Shown here: positions 13,519 to 23,600 of the stretch, piece after piece | How the letters are laid out: every line of letters begins with the position of its first letter | Numbering within the stretch: position 1 is the stretch's first letter | IMG/VR virus record: IMGVR_UViG_3300017605_001520 | Span: 1 to 46,613 of that record | Reading direction: 5' to 3' (one strand) | Source: a virus | DNA: 46,613 bases | Notes under the pieces: generated by a model | Seen by the model: only the letters and a program-made list of their open reading frames with translations | What the model was told of the DNA's origin: nothing | Database searches by the model: none | Position numbers and translations under genes: made by a program

Positions 13519-14652
13519 ATGACAGAGGTAGAGGCGCCGCCGATCGTCGACGACGGCCGCGACATCATCACGAACTCGCGTCTCTCGACGTTCCGAGACT
13601 GCGCGATGAAGCACGCGCTCATGTACGAGGACGGCATCCGCCCGGTGCAGACGGAGGAAGCGCTGCGGCTCGGCTCGCTGTTCCACGTCGGCCTCGAGGC
13701 GTGGTGGTCGACGGTGAAGACGCAGGACGCCGGCATCAAGAGCGCGGAGGACGCCGAGACGTACGAACTCGGCGACGCGCTGCACGACGCGTGGCGCGCG
13801 GCGATCGCCGCCGTGCGCGAGTTCCCCGACACCGACCAGGTCGTGCAGGTCAAGGTCGAGGAGATGCTGCGCGCGTACCACACGAAGTACAGGTACGACG
13901 CGATGCAGTTCGAGGTGCTCCAGGTCGAGGTGCGCTTCGAGGCGCGCCTGGTCAACCCCGACACGATGCACGCGAGCAAGACGTTCCTGCTCGGCGGGAA
14001 GATCGACGTCATCGCGAAGCTGCGCAAGGACGGCAGCGTCGGCGTCATCGAGCACAAGACCTCGAGCGAGAACATCGGCGCCGACTCGGACTACTGGGCG
14101 AAGCTCGCGATGGACCCGCAGATCAGTTTCTACGTGATCGGCGCGGAGTCCCTCGGCCTCGAGCCGGCGTGGACGCTCTACGACGTCGCGAAGAAGCCGG
14201 ACCTGCGGCCGCTCGAGGCGACGCCGCGCGACAAGTGGGAGTTCAAGCAGCGGCGCACGGCCGAAGAGAAGACGTGGGCCGAGGACGACCCGCGCCTGCT
14301 CTACGCGAGGTGCCGCGCGACCGGCGAGTCGCTCGAGGAGTACCGCGCGCGCGTACGCGCGCTCCTCGAGGAGGAGGGTTCGCTCGAGCGGTTCTTCGCG
14401 CGGCGGATCATCTCGAGGACGCAGTCTCAGATGTACGACTTCCTCGCGGACACGTGGGTCCACGCGAGGAGCATCGCCGAGTTCCGCGCGAAGGGCCGGC
14501 GGCCGCGCAACCCGTCGGCGTGCCACCGCTTCGGCACGTGCGCGTACTGGAAGCACTGCGCGTACGGTGAGCCGCTGACCGAGGAGACGGACGGCGGGAA
14601 GTGGCGGCGCCTGTCGTACGTCCACCCGGAGCTGCTCGAGGTGCGTTCGTGA
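13519..14652 (+). CDS. Fe-S cluster PD-(D/E)XK exonuclease (RecB/Cas4-like)
   Basis: 377 residues from ATG 13519, with GGAGGTGAC in front. It is predicted to degrade DNA ends. LGSLFHVGLE (51-60) gives the conserved histidine 56. KIDV at 161-164 supplies aspartate 163, and IEHKTS (177-182) supplies glutamate 178 and lysine 180. Glutamine 201 and tyrosine 205 form the QxxxY motif. Cysteine 28 together with cysteines 335, 341 and 347 (CHRFGTCAYWKHC) matches the four-cysteine 4Fe-4S site of AddB- and Cas4-type nucleases. The next genes encode a Sak4-like ATPase and an SSB-like protein, so it most likely resects DNA for strand annealing or exchange. No cas genes are nearby. Confidence 0.9.
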   Translation: MTEVEAPPIVDDGRDIITNSRLSTFRDCAMKHALMYEDGIRPVQTEEALRLGSLFHVGLEAWWSTVKTQDAGIKSAEDAETYELGDALHDAWRAAIAAVREFPDTDQVVQVKVEEMLRAYHTKYRYDAMQFEVLQVEVRFEARLVNPDTMHASKTFLLGGKIDVIAKLRKDGSVGVIEHKTSSENIGADSDYWAKLAMDPQISFYVIGAESLGLEPAWTLYDVAKKPDLRPLEATPRDKWEFKQRRTAEEKTWAEDDPRLLYARCRATGESLEEYRARVRALLEEEGSLERFFARRIISRTQSQMYDFLADTWVHARSIAEFRAKGRRPRNPSACHRFGTCAYWKHCAYGEPLTEETDGGKWRRLSYVHPELLEVRS

Positions 14653-15575
14653 CGGGCCCGGCAGAACAGCCGCGCCCGGCCGTCACGCGCGGCGCGCCGG
14701 CGACGCGGCGCCGCAGCGCGATGCCGCCTCCGCAGGACGGGGCCCCTGCCGCGGCGCCGGCGACGCCGTCGCGGATGACGCTCGCGAACGTGGTGCGCGC
14801 GGGAGGCAAGGAGCCGCCGCTGCGCATCATGCTCGTGGGCACCGAGGGCATCGGGAAGTCGACGTTCGGCGCGTCGTGCCCGAACCCGATCGTCATCCCG
14901 GCGGAGCGCGGCCTCGACTGGCTGCAGCCGCCGCCGGCGACGTTCCCGCCGCCGGCGACGTGGGACGACACGATCGAAGCCGTGCGATCGCTCGTGACGG
15001 GCGAGCACGCGTTCGAGACGCTCGTCATCGACACGGTCGACTTCCTCGAGGGGCTGCTCTACGCCAAGGTGAAGAAGGACACCGGCAAGGACGACATGGA
15101 ACTCGAGGCGTACCAACGCTGGCTGAAGATCGGCATCGAGTACTGGCGGCACCTGCTGCGCGGCCTCGAGGTGCTCCAGGCGCGCAAGGGCATGAACGTC
15201 GTGCTGCTCGTGCACGCGTCGCTCGGCACGAAGAAGAACCCGGGCGGCGCGGACTATCAGTACTACAAGCCTGCGCTGCAGGGCGACCTCGCGCCGAACC
15301 TCCTCAAGAGCTGGTGCGACGCCGTGCTGTTCGTCACGTACGACCTGAATTACATCGACAAGGCGAAGGACGGCGTCAACCAGGTGCGCAAGGCCGAGTC
15401 GACAGGGCAGCGCACCGTCTACACGACGCACACCGCCGCGTACGAAGCCAAGAACCGCTGGCGCCTGCCGGAGATGTTCGAGCTCCGCGACGGCTGCGGA
15501 TGGGCGGACCTGATGTACTTCAAGGACCTGGGACTCAAGGGCGGCGCCGCGCCGCAGGAAGGCAGTGCACAGTGA
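14649..15575 (+). CDS. Sak4-like RecA-fold ATPase (phage recombinase)
   Basis: 308 residues from GTG 14649, overlapping the nuclease stop (GTGA). Sak4 proteins are short RecA relatives that support single-strand annealing or exchange, usually with an SSB. The first 55 residues are a flexible proline- and alanine-rich tail. Walker A is GTEGIGKST (64-72). Walker B is LVIDTVD (125-131). A later strand, VVLLVHASLGTKKNPGG, resembles the sensor or L1 region, and SWCDAVLFVTYDL follows as in the AAA_24 family. The nuclease lies before it and an SSB-like protein after it, all coupled. Confidence 0.87.
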   Translation: MTGPAEQPRPAVTRGAPATRRRSAMPPPQDGAPAAAPATPSRMTLANVVRAGGKEPPLRIMLVGTEGIGKSTFGASCPNPIVIPAERGLDWLQPPPATFPPPATWDDTIEAVRSLVTGEHAFETLVIDTVDFLEGLLYAKVKKDTGKDDMELEAYQRWLKIGIEYWRHLLRGLEVLQARKGMNVVLLVHASLGTKKNPGGADYQYYKPALQGDLAPNLLKSWCDAVLFVTYDLNYIDKAKDGVNQVRKAESTGQRTVYTTHTAAYEAKNRWRLPEMFELRDGCGWADLMYFKDLGLKGGAAPQEGSAQ

Positions 15576-16558
15576 GCATGGACATGGGACTGACCGGAGA
15601 TGAGGCGTGGGACAACGCCGTGCCGGCAACACAGGCGGGCGAGGCGGATCAGACAGCCGGCGCGCGTTGGACGCCGGGCGGCCGCTACGACGCGTGGATC
15701 GTGCAGAGCGGGCTCGGGTGGACCAAGGATCAGAAGCCACAGGTCGCCGTGCGCTTCGACGTGCCCAACGTCGGCTACATCACGTGGTACGGCTCCTTCA
15801 GCCAGGCCGCGTACGAGTGGACGGAGAAGAAGCTGCAGGCGCTCGGGTGGGACCCCGCGGCCGCCGGCGCGTTCGAGATGCTCGCGGACCCGGGCTACCT
15901 GATCGACCTGGCCGTGAAGAAGTACGGCGAGGAGAGCTGCCACGCGTCCATCACCGTGAAGCAGGAGGAGTACAACGGCAAGTGGAGCTGGAAGGTCGCG
16001 TTCGTCGACCCGCCAGGCGGCGGCGAGCTGCTCGTCGAGAAGATGGACCCGAACCAGGCCAAGAGCTTCGAGCAGGCCATGCGGTCCGCCATCCGCGGCG
16101 GCCGCGTCAATTCGCAGACGCGCAGCGCGGCCGCGGCGCCGCCCGCGCGCGCGCCCGGCGCGCCGCCGCCGCGCGGGAGGGCTCTCACGCCGCATCCGCA
16201 GGCGCAGGGTCCGAGCCGCTCCGTGCAGCCGCCGGTTGCCCCGCCGCCGGCGGCGAGGACTCAGGAGGAGGAGGACGCCGCGCAGCGTGAGCGCGAGCGG
16301 CAGGACTTTCTCCGCGGCCCCGGAGGCGGCGCGCCGCCCCCGGCCGCGCCCGCAGCCGCACCTCCGCAGGCGCCGCGGGCGCCGGTGCGTGGTGCTCCCG
16401 GACCTCAGCGGAGTCACGCCGGAAATCCTCGAGGTGCTGCGCCTCGACCCCAAGATGCGGGCGGACCTGGATCGGCTCGCCGAGCTCCTCCGCCGGCAGC
16501 TCCGGAGCAGACCTACCCTCCCTACGACCCCAACAACCCCGACGACATCCCGTACTAG
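15572..16558 (+). CDS. Single-stranded DNA-binding-like protein with acidic tip
   Basis: 328 residues from GTG 15572 (AGGAAGG nine bases upstream); ATG 15578 is in frame and cannot be excluded. Residues about 30-165 look like a beta-rich domain (GGRYDAWIVQSG, VAVRFDVPNVGYITWY), resembling DUF669-type proteins found beside Sak4 ATPases. Residues 180-310 are a long, disordered, proline- and alanine-rich linker. The protein ends PNNPDDIPY, very close to the DDDIPF tip with which bacterial SSBs recruit repair and replication proteins. This makes a non-canonical SSB the best call. It is the last rightward gene, 18 bases before the terminator. Confidence 0.8.
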   Translation: MSMDMGLTGDEAWDNAVPATQAGEADQTAGARWTPGGRYDAWIVQSGLGWTKDQKPQVAVRFDVPNVGYITWYGSFSQAAYEWTEKKLQALGWDPAAAGAFEMLADPGYLIDLAVKKYGEESCHASITVKQEEYNGKWSWKVAFVDPPGGGELLVEKMDPNQAKSFEQAMRSAIRGGRVNSQTRSAAAAPPARAPGAPPPRGRALTPHPQAQGPSRSVQPPVAPPPAARTQEEEDAAQRERERQDFLRGPGGGAPPPAAPAAAPPQAPRAPVRGAPGPQRSHAGNPRGAAPRPQDAGGPGSARRAPPPAAPEQTYPPYDPNNPDDIPY

Positions 16559-16575
16559 CGAGAGCTGAAGACGAC

Positions 16576-16607
16576 ACGGCCCGCACGGAGAGATCCGCGC
16601 GGGCCGT
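16576..16607. terminator. Strong hairpin between converging operons
   Basis: ACGGCCCGC (16576-16584) pairs with GCGGGCCGT (16599-16607). Inside, after one mismatch, CGGA and TCCG add four pairs closed by a GAGA tetraloop. No T tract follows on either strand, but the position, 17 bases after the rightward stop and 6 before the leftward stop, fits a bidirectional terminator. Confidence 0.75.
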
Positions 16608-16613
16608 TCGCGT

Positions 16614-16937
16614 CTACAGCTTGATGAGCAGCGCTTCGACGATCTTCAGGCCCGTGCCGAAGCCGGCAACGAGCGCCTCGAAGACCTTGCGCTCCTCGGC
16701 GTAGCCCGCGTTGACGAGAGCGCTGCGCGACGCGAGCGTGATGTTCTTCGCGGCCTCCTCCGCCTGCGCCGGCGTGAGGACGCCGGCGGCCAGGTCGCCC
16801 GCCACCTGGCGCAGGTTCGACGAGAACTCGAGGAGCTTGTCGCGCGCCTCGCCCTCGACCTCGTTCGCGAGTCCGACGACGGCGCGCTGCAGGCCGTCGA
16901 AGGCGTCGCGCACCTGGTCCTTCGTCTTGCCGCTCAT
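16614..16937 (-). CDS. Small helical protein, last late gene
   Basis: 107 residues from ATG 16935-16937, overlapping the lipoprotein gene stop (ATGA). It begins MSGKTKDQVRDAFDGLQRAV and is mainly amphipathic helix. The C-terminal end VFEALVAGFGTGLKIVEALL is hydrophobic but moderately polar and could be membrane-associated. It lies with a lipoprotein and a membrane coiled-coil protein in a lysis-like cassette. A holin or lysis regulator is possible; no homology was recognised. Confidence 0.68.
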   Translation of the reverse strand: MSGKTKDQVRDAFDGLQRAVVGLANEVEGEARDKLLEFSSNLRQVAGDLAAGVLTPAQAEEAAKNITLASRSALVNAGYAEERKVFEALVAGFGTGLKIVEALLIKL

Positions 16938-17194
16938 CGCTGCGGACCGGCGAGGTTCTTCGCCAACTCGAGCGCCTCGGCGTTGCGGCGCATGCGAGTC
17001 TCCTTGAGCGACGCGGGCAGCGTCGTGTCCGCGTGCGTGTAGGCCGCGTTTTCGGCGACGAGGGCCTCGAGGTTGTCGAGGTTCGCCGCGGCGCCCTCCT
17101 TGTCGAGCGCGGCGTGCGTCGCCGTGCAGCCGCCGACCAGGCCGCCCAGGACGAACACCGCGCCGACGACGGCAGAGAGCAACAGGGACTTCAT
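16934..17194 (-). CDS. Lipoprotein, outer-membrane spanin candidate
   Basis: 86 residues from ATG 17192-17194, with AGGAGGTGA at ideal spacing. The N-terminus MKSLLLSAVVGAVFVLGGLV is a signal sequence ending in VGGC, with the lipid-modified cysteine at residue 23. The mature 64 residues are hydrophilic and helical. Small phage lipoproteins next to a membrane-anchored coiled-coil protein are typical o-spanins, which fuse inner and outer membranes at lysis in Gram-negative hosts. It lacks the proline-rich stretch common in o-spanins, so the assignment is tentative. Confidence 0.68.
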   Translation of the reverse strand: MKSLLLSAVVGAVFVLGGLVGGCTATHAALDKEGAAANLDNLEALVAENAAYTHADTTLPASLKETRMRRNAEALELAKNLAGPQR

Positions 17195-17216
17195 GGTTCA
17201 CCTCCTGGCGCGGAGG

Positions 17217-17606
17217 TTACCGGCGGCGCACGAGCACGTCGATGCCAGTCTCGGCGCGGCCCAGGCGGGCGTCCATGCCCGCGAGCTTGTCGCGCAGCGC
17301 GTCGTTCATCTGCTCGCCGCGCGCGAGCGTCACGCGGATTTCAGAGAACGCCAGGCGCAGCTCGTTCACCGTCTGGACGGCGTCGGTCGCCTTGTCGGCC
17401 GCCGCCTCCGCCTTCTTCGCCGCCTCGGCGGCGACGGCCGTCACGTTGACGACGGCGGCGCGGTTCGAGTCCATCCGGTCCCACATGAAGCCGAGCGCCG
17501 CGAGGATCGTCGCCGACGCGCCGGCGGTGAGCCCCGTGTTGCTCTTGATCGCACGGTAGACCTGCTTCCTCGTCGTCTCGGGCTTGCCGTCTGCGGGTTC
17601 GGTCAT
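17217..17606 (-). CDS. Membrane coiled-coil protein, i-spanin or holin candidate
   Basis: 129 residues from ATG 17604-17606, overlapping the stop of the giant gene (ATGA). Residues 1-23 are polar and basic. Residues about 24-43 (GLTAGASATILAALGFMWDR) form a single moderately hydrophobic segment. Residues 65-125 form a coiled coil (ELRLAFSEIRVTLARGEQM, DKLAGMDARLGRAETGIDVL). An N-in anchor with a long periplasmic coil is the layout of i-spanins, and the next gene encodes a lipoprotein. A holin with a coiled tail is the alternative. Confidence 0.68.
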   Translation of the reverse strand: MTEPADGKPETTRKQVYRAIKSNTGLTAGASATILAALGFMWDRMDSNRAAVVNVTAVAAEAAKKAEAAADKATDAVQTVNELRLAFSEIRVTLARGEQMNDALRDKLAGMDARLGRAETGIDVLVRRR

Positions 17607-20600
17607 CGCGCTGCGCCTCCCTTGGATGTCGCCAGGATACGCTCGACCAGCTCGCGCGCCTCGCGCGCCTGCTCGAGGAACTGTTCGCCGAGCCGGTCCT
17701 TCTCCTCGCCGCTCGAGCGGAAGTACTGGCGCCGCGTCGACTGCATGGCGCGCGCGATCTCGGACACGGCCTCGCTCGCCTCGGAAGGGACGTGCGGCAC
17801 GCCGCCGGCGCGCGCGCGTTCGGGGGCGCGGCGCACGAGCTGCTCCTCCGCCTTCATCTTGTCGAGCTCGCTGCGGAGCTGCCAGAAGCGGTCGTAGTCC
17901 TTGCTCTCGATGCCGCTCACCGTGAAGCGCGACACGATCGGCACGCGCCCGCTCGCCTCGCGCGGCCGCACTCCGACCGCGGCCTCGCCCGTGTCGACCA
18001 CCTCGCGGTACGCGCCGCCCGTGTAGTAGTTGAAGAGGTAATCGAACGCGAGCGGCGAGAGCCCGAGCTTCGGCGCCACTTCGCGCGCGAGCCGGCTCGT
18101 GCCCTCTCCGTACTGCTGCTCGAGCGGCGCCTCCTCGAGGGACGGCGGAACGACGGGGCGGCCGCTGAACGACTGCTTGTTGCGGAAGACGTCGATCGCT
18201 CCCTGCGCGGCCGTCGGGACGAGCGGCGGCACCGTCGTCTGATACATCTGCGTGCCCCACTCGCTGAAAGCCTGCGGGTTCTTGCCGTTCATGTAGTCCA
18301 GCACCGCGAGCGGCAGGCCGGCGTAGATCGAACCGACGGCGTGCGGCATGGGGATGCGGATCATGTCGTTGGGGCCGCTGCCGAAGGGGACGAGCCAGTA
18401 GCCGTAGCGCATGTAGCCCGGGCGGCCGTACACGCGCTCGTCGTCCTTCGTGCTCGCCCACAAGGCGACCGTCGGCGCGGTGATGTAGACGACGCCGCGC
18501 GCGTGCGTCCGCGGGTTGCCCATCGCGCGCGCGACCTTGTCGATCGCCTGGATGGACGGGTTGAAGAACGCCGTCGCGACGTTCATCTTGGCGCCGAACT
18601 CGCCCATGCGCTTGAAGTCGACGGTGACGTTCTCGGCCGCGAGCGCGGCCTTGCGGATCAGCGCCTCGGACGCGGGCCCCTTCTTCGGCGTCCACCCCTC
18701 GTTCTCGAGGACGGTGAGGAACTCGGCCATGCGCGTGCCGCCCTCGACGCGCGACGCGAACTCGCGGATGCCGTGGCCCCAGTTGGTCGGGTCGATGACG
18801 CGCGCGGCCTTCTCCGCGGCGGTGAGCGGCGTCTTCTTCGACATCTGCTTCACGACGTCGGCGGTGAAGTCGCGGTCGTAGCCCCAGTAGCCGCCCGACT
18901 CCGCGCCGCTCGCCTTATACATGCGCGACTCGACCGACGACGGCATCGCGAGCGAGTGCGCGAACCCGCGGACGAGGTTCTTCGCCGCGGTGTAGACGGG
19001 CACCTTCCGGCGCACGCCGGTGAGCAGGTACATCGGGATGTCGCGGATCGGGTTCGCGACCTGGAAGCCGACGCTGTAGACGACGGCGCCGAGCCGCTGC
19101 GCCTTGCTGAAGAGTCCGAGGGTCCGGAGCACCGCGCCCGTCTCGCGCGAGTCCAGGCGCGACAGCGCCTCGCGCATCTCCGGGCTGACCTGGTACCACT
19201 TCCGCTTGCCGTTCTTCCAGAGCGTGACGATGTTGTCGTTGCCCTTGGGCTGCGGACGGTTGACGAACACGGTGAGGGCCTCGGAGCGTTCGGCCTTCGT
19301 GAGCTTGCCGCCCTTCAGCCCCTCGAGGAAGTCGCGGATCTGCCACGCCTGGAACGTCGCGCGCATCTTCTCCTTCGGCACTTCCTCAATCCACTTGCCG
19401 AGTCCCTGCGCGGAGTCGCCGGCGCGGGCGATCGCGTTACTGAGCTGCAGCCGGTCGCCGAGCGAAATCAGCCGCCCGACGTCGGCGACGTCGGCCTCGA
19501 GCACGTCACGGATCTCGCGCGTGCTGCCGGTTCGCCGGCGAACGGGCTCCGGCGTGCCCTCGATCGCCGAGCCCTTGCGGCCGCCCTCCTCGACGAGCGC
19601 GCGGATGTCGCCCTTCACCTCGGGGAACATGCGCATGAAGTGCGCGTAGTTCTCGTTGTGGAAGTCCTCGCGCAGCCGCTCGTACACGCGCCGCGAGACG
19701 CCGCCGCGGCGCACCATCGTGTCGTACATGAGTCGCTCGCGCCACTCGACACGCTTCGTCGCCGCGTCGGCCACGACGCCGTTGTCGAAGTTCCGCAGCA
19801 CGTACTCGACGTCTTCCTTGCGCAGGCCCGGGTCGAGTCCCGACTTGAAGTAGTCGAGAGCGCGGCGAGCGACGACGACGGCGCGGAACTCGCGCATCTT
19901 CCCGGCGTCGACCACGGGCCGAACGATCTCGCGCAGTCCGGGCCCGCCGCCCATGTCCGTTGCGAGGTCGCCCTTGTCGAGGAACTCCTTGGCCCTCGAG
20001 GACGCGGAGCGCGTGTACTGGCGCGCCATCTCGATGATCTCGGGATGACCGGATGCCTCGGCGAAGCGCTTGAGCGTGTCGAGGTCGTCGAGCCACCAGC
20101 GGTTCAGCTTCGCGAGCTGGTCGCCGGGATTGCGCCGCCACTCGCTGACGGCCGCGGCGATGCGCGAGACGAGCGACGGCTTGCCGGTGTGCTGGAACGC
20201 CTCGAAGCGGCCCTCGGGCCCCTGGTCCTCGTAGCGCTGCGCCATCTCGGCCGCGCGCTCGATGCCCTTCTTCACCTCGGGCGCCTGGTCGAGCACCGTC
20301 TCGAGCCACGCGCGCGTCGCCGGCAGCGCGTTCTTCGTCGCGCCCTTGTGCTCGACGCGCTCGCGCAAGAGCTCCGCGAACCCCTCGGCCTCGTAACTCG
20401 TCGCCGGACGCCGGCGGCCGTACAGCAGCTTGCCGAGGCGGTAGAGGTCCTTCAGCACGGGCTTGGGGACGTTCGCATTCTTCACGTCGCCGCCGAGGAG
20501 CTGCGCCTCGAGCGCGTGGCCGGCCTCGTGCGCCGAGGTCGACGTGTCGTTCGCGTGCTTGAGCCGGACCACTTCCTCGCGCAGCCGGTAGAAGCCGAGG

Positions 20601-23600
20601 ACGCTGCGCGTCTTCGCGCCCAGGCGGCCGACGCGGATCGGGCGGTCGATCGTGTCCTCGAGCTTCTGCACGATCTCGCTCTCGCGCACGATCTCGCCCG
20701 GCGTGCCGGGCTTCACCTGGCGACGACCTGGTGACGGCGCAGCGGGCGGCGCCGCGGCCTCCTCCTCGGCGAAGAGACTCGCGGGGCGTCCGGCGGCCGT
20801 CGCGGGGCCTTCGCCGGCGGCCTCGGTCTTCTTTATGTCGTACGCGATGCGGGCCTGGTCGCGCAGGTAGTCACGCTGCACGTCGATGCCCTGCTTCTCC
20901 ATTTCGAGCATCTTCTCGTTCGCGACGTCGAACTCGACCGGGCGCCACTTCCCCTCGTCGAGCACGAGCGCATCGTACGTGCGCGGGCCCGTCGGCTTCA
21001 TGTCGACGCCGGTCGCGCGGCGGTACTTCGACGCCGACACCTCCACCTCGAGGGGATGCTCCGCGTCGGTGAAGCGCGGCGACACGCCGCCCTTCTTCGA
21101 GTACTTCCGCACCATCTTGTTGAACTCGTCGACGCCGACGCGCTCGATGTTCTTCTTCGCCATCTCCCACGCGGCCGCGGCGGTCTTGCCGTGGCCGACG
21201 CCGGCGCCGCTGCGCGCCTCGCTGACGGTCCAGCCGTCCGACTCCTTCGTGATGAACAGGTTGTGCTCGCGCGCCCACTTCTGCGGACCGGGCGGCGCCT
21301 TGCCGGGCACCTCGCGGAACTTGCCCTCGTTCGTCGCGACGAAGTAGCGGTCGGGCTTCGTCGGCTCGGTCGGCAGCTCCTTCTTCGGCTTGGGCGGCTT
21401 CTCACCCTTCGGCTTCGGCGGCTTCGTCGCCTTGCGTTCGACGTCGCGAACGTGCGCCTCGATCGCCTGCGCGGCGAGCTCCTGGATCGTGCGCTTCGTG
21501 TCGTACGACGACGGCCTGCTGCCGCTCTTGCGGATCTCGGCGGCGACGTCCTCGACACGCTCGCCGGCGGCGACGCGCCGGAGTCCCTGCGCGACGAGCC
21601 CGTGCTCCAGCGCAAGGTTCTCGTGACGCTCGCGCAGGTCCGGCTCTTTCTCGGCCTGGCGCTTCATGCGCTCCAGTTCCTCGAACGCCTGCTTGGCGCG
21701 CCTCTCTAGCCGCTTCGCCTGCGGGTGCGGCTCGCGCTCGCCGGCGACCGGCTCACGTTTCGGCGGTTCCGTCTCACGAACGGGCGGCTTCGGCTCAGGA
21801 GCGGGCGGTTTCGTCCCGCGGACCGGCGGCGAGGCTTTGCGCGGCTTCTTCGCTCCGCCGAAGTCTGCGTCGGCGGCTGACTTCACGGCGTCGATGCCGC
21901 GCAGTTTCATCGCCTGCTGCGCGTCGGTCTTGTGCTTGAAGTCGGCGAACGTGCCGTCCTCGAGATACACGCGCCAACCGAGACGACCCTCCGCACCGTG
22001 GAAGTCCGAAAGCGTGCGCTTGCCTGGTTCGGAGTCCTCGGGCTTGACTTCCTTCGGCATCGGTCCGACAGCCTTCGCGTGGCGCGCGATCGCCACCTTC
22101 ATCGCGTGGTCGAAGTAGATCGGCGCCTGCTCGCCGGCGCGCCACGTGACCTTGCCGTCGCTCGCGCGCGTGTGCGTGTCGGGGAGCTTCTCGAGGTCCG
22201 CACGCACGGCGGCAGGGTCCTCGCCGGCGGCGACGCGGCGCATCGCGTTCGCGAGCTCCGTCTTGAAGCGGCTGTCGATCGTCTCCTCGCCCTTCGCGTC
22301 CGAACGCGCCTCGATCGCCTGCGTGTCGAACGCGGCCGCGCGCTTGAGGAGCTCCTGCGCGGCGGGGTGCTGCTCGACGGACGGCTCCTCGGCCGGCGGC
22401 TCCTCCGGCGGCGGCGCCGCGCGCTCCTCGAGCGTCTTGCGCAGCGTCTCGTCGGTGGCGGGCTTGCGCTCGACCTTCAGCCCTTCCGGCTGCGCCGCCT
22501 CTGCGGCCGCAGCTTCCTCGGGCGTTCGCGCGAGGACTGTGCGGACTTCGCGGCCGCTGCTATCACGCACCTGTACCACTTCGCGCGCTGCACCTTCGGG
22601 CGGCTTTTCGTCCGTTCCATTGATGAGCCTCCACGGCGTGCGCCCCTTCTTGGGGCGGTCCAGGTACGACAGGAACCCGCGCTTGACCTGCGCGTTGTCG
22701 AAGAGGAACTCGGCGCCGTCGCTCGCCTTGTACGGCCGGATATCGCGGCCCGTCTCGGCCGAGGCCCTCTGCGCCAGGCTCTCGATCGTGAAGTCGGCGA
22801 GCTGCTGCTCGCCGGCGGTCGGAACGGTGCCCTCGGACGGCGCGGGGCGGCCCCACGCCTTGCCCATCTTGAGCACCTCCTCGGGGAGCTGCGCCTCCGC
22901 CTCGATCGGCCGACGGACCGGGGCGGCCTCCGGCGCTGCCGTACGCGTCGGCGGCGCCGCGGGCGCGGCCGAGGGCTCCACCTGGATCGGCGGCTCCTTG
23001 AACTCGACCCTGGGCCCTCCTGGTGCGCCTGTCTCGACGTTGACCGACGGGGCCACGTCTCGCGGCTTGGGCGGCTGGATGACCCTCGCAGGCGCCTCCA
23101 CGGGCGCCGGGGCGGGGATCCTCGTCGGGAGCGGCGCCACCTCGGCCGCGGGGATCGGGGCGGGAGCCTCTGCAAGTGGGACCATCGCGGCCCGCGGCCG
23201 CGCGGCCAGGCTCTCGACCAGGCGCGCGCTCCTGCCCTGCAGGTTCGCAGCGCCGCGCTCGAGCGGACCGAACGCGACCATCGGCAGGATGCCCTGCCCG
23301 AAGCCCGCTCCGGAGCGTCCTGCGCGCGCGATCTCGTCTTCACTGCCGCCGGCGGCGATCGACGCCAGCTCGCCGGCGCCGCGGCCGATGTCGCCGGACC
23401 ACTCAATCGGCTTGTCGATGACGGCGTTGCTGAAGTCGGCGACCGGCGTCGAAGCGTCCATGCCCTCGCGCGCGGCCTCCTCCTTCGCCTGCGCGAGAGA
23501 TGCGCGGCTCGCCGTCAGCCCGGCCATGAGCGGATGGAAGCCGATGAGCGCGCCGACGCCGCCCACGAACCGCTCGCCGGCGGTGTCGCCGTGCACGAAC

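Noticed and set aside
13519-14652. Cas4 of a CRISPR system
   Set aside because: The nuclease has Cas4-like cysteines, but no repeat array and no other cas gene is present, and the neighbours are recombination genes.
17792-20734. 980-codon open frame on the + strand opposite the giant protein gene
   Set aside because: It is the antisense of a well-supported gene; its arginine-, valine- and leucine-heavy composition is typical of an artefact in GC-rich DNA, and it has no binding site. The many other long frames opposite late genes were rejected for the same reason.
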